A stretch of 64,000 nucleotides of DNA from Gymnodinialimonas phycosphaerae (lineage in GTDB: Bacteria > Pseudomonadota > Alphaproteobacteria > Rhodobacterales > Rhodobacteraceae). The first letter of the stretch is position 1. The number at the start of each line of letters is the position of its first letter. The notes beneath the pieces are model-generated. The model saw only the letters and a program-made list of their open reading frames with translations, did not search any database and was not told where the DNA came from. Location of the stretch: assembly GCF_019195455.1 (NCBI RefSeq), contig NZ_JAIMBW010000001.1, positions 3,004,001-3,068,000 on the forward strand. Reading direction: 5' to 3'. The translations under genes were made by a program, and so were the position numbers. Positions 63,640 to 64,000 of the stretch are shown here, in pieces.

Positions 63640-64000
63640 ATGAGCGACACACCCGCCAACGGCGAAGACTATGGCGCCGATTCTATCAAGGTTCTCAAGG
63701 GCTTGGAGGCCGTGCGCAAGCGCCCCGGCATGTACATCGGCGATACCGATGACGGCAGCGGCTTGCACCACATGGTCTACGAGGTCGTGGACAACGGCAT
63801 TGACGAGGCTTTGGCCGGCCACGCGGACGCCGTGACGGTCACGATCCACGCCGATTCAAGCGTGTCCGTGTCCGACAACGGGCGCGGCATTCCCGTGGGC
63901 ATCCACGAGGAAGAGGGCGTGTCGGCAGCCGAGGTCATCATGACCCAGCTTCATGCTGGCGGAAAATTCGACAGCAACTCCTACAAGGTTTCGGGCGGTC
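63640..64000 (+). CDS. gyrB: DNA gyrase subunit B, N-terminal part (runs off the window)
   Basis: The first 120 residues of GyrB from ATG 63640. [20 protein letters not shown] and [20 protein letters not shown] with Asn52 and the [14 protein letters not shown]-binding motif are clear. The rest lies beyond 64000. Confidence 0.98.
   Translation, partial: MSDTPANGEDYGADSIKVLKGLEAVRKRPGMYIGDTDDGSGLHHMVYEVVDNGIDEALAGHADAVTVTIHADSSVSVSDNGRGIPVGIHEEEGVSAAEVIMTQLHAGGKFDSNSYKVSGG

Overview
The window is GC-rich chromosomal DNA from an alphaproteobacterium, most probably a marine Rhodobacterales (Roseobacter-group) species. Four things point there: a single-locus flagellar cluster with the alphaproteobacterial genes flaF and flbT and a MotE-like protein; CtrA-like sites (TTAA-N7-TTAA type) in front of several flagellar units; a pcaQ-linked protocatechuate operon ending in a beta-keto acid cleavage enzyme gene; and the block ubiB-ubiE / mutM-ech-rpsT-dnaA-dnaN-recF-gyrB. 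No rRNA, tRNA, CRISPR array, insertion sequence or prophage was seen. The taxon is an inference; no search was run.

Layout. (1) 1-5.4 kb: the end of a CoA-ligase gene and an enoyl-CoA hydratase, then a minus-strand pqiA (split in two)-pqiB-pqiC lipid-transport operon and a small secreted DUF2147 protein. (2) 5.4-8.2 kb: a decayed two-component system. The sensor kinase carries an in-frame stop and a frameshift, and the divergent response regulator ends inside its DNA-binding helix-turn-helix. Next to it is a small secreted cysteine protein behind a long leader hairpin. (3) 8.3-12.2 kb: an M20 amidohydrolase, an FAD amine oxidase with a ChrR-type cupin, and two tandem Lin0512-family genes. (4) 12.2-17 kb: pcaQ diverging from pobA-pcaC-pcaH-pcaG-BKACE (4-hydroxybenzoate and protocatechuate catabolism), followed by a TetR regulator. 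(5) 17.4-20.2 kb: a near-perfect inverted repeat and a two-gene molybdenum hydroxylase (iorA/iorB type). (6) 20.3-22.0 kb: a coupled pair, a fatty-acid hydroxylase/sterol-desaturase family membrane protein and a cyclic-nucleotide-domain/acyltransferase fusion.

(7) 22.1-54.2 kb: the flagellar cluster, in units motB; flgE-flgK-flgL-flgI; (minus) fliF-fliH-fliN-fliP-small FliG-like gene; fliL-DUF6468-motE-motA-720-aa protein; flhA-fliR-flhB-fliJ-like; (minus) flgB-flgC-fliE-fliQ-flgF-flgG-flgA-flgH-fliL2; fliI; (minus) flaF-flbT-DUF1217; (minus) flagellin; (minus) flgJ-like-flgN-like; fliK-flgD. Together these encode rod, hook, export gate, stator, hook-length control and filament. No full-length FliG or FliM was recognised, so the switch must be completed from elsewhere or be unusual.

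(8) 54.2-64 kb: ubiquinone genes ubiE-ubiB, mutM (TTG start), a second enoyl-CoA hydratase, rpsT with a terminator, then dnaA, dnaN, recF, a DUF1697 gene and the 5' end of gyrB. The long dnaA leader holds a cluster of four GANTC sites, and a palindromic DnaA-box-like element lies between dnaA and dnaN.

Most genes within units overlap by 1-14 bases (ATGA or TGATG junctions), so translational coupling is the rule here. Proposals of most interest: the beta-keto acid cleavage enzyme as a possible end to the beta-ketoadipate pathway, the desaturase/cNMP-acyltransferase pair, the FliG-like small protein, and the cell-cycle-type sites (CtrA, GANTC) at flagellar and dnaA promoters.
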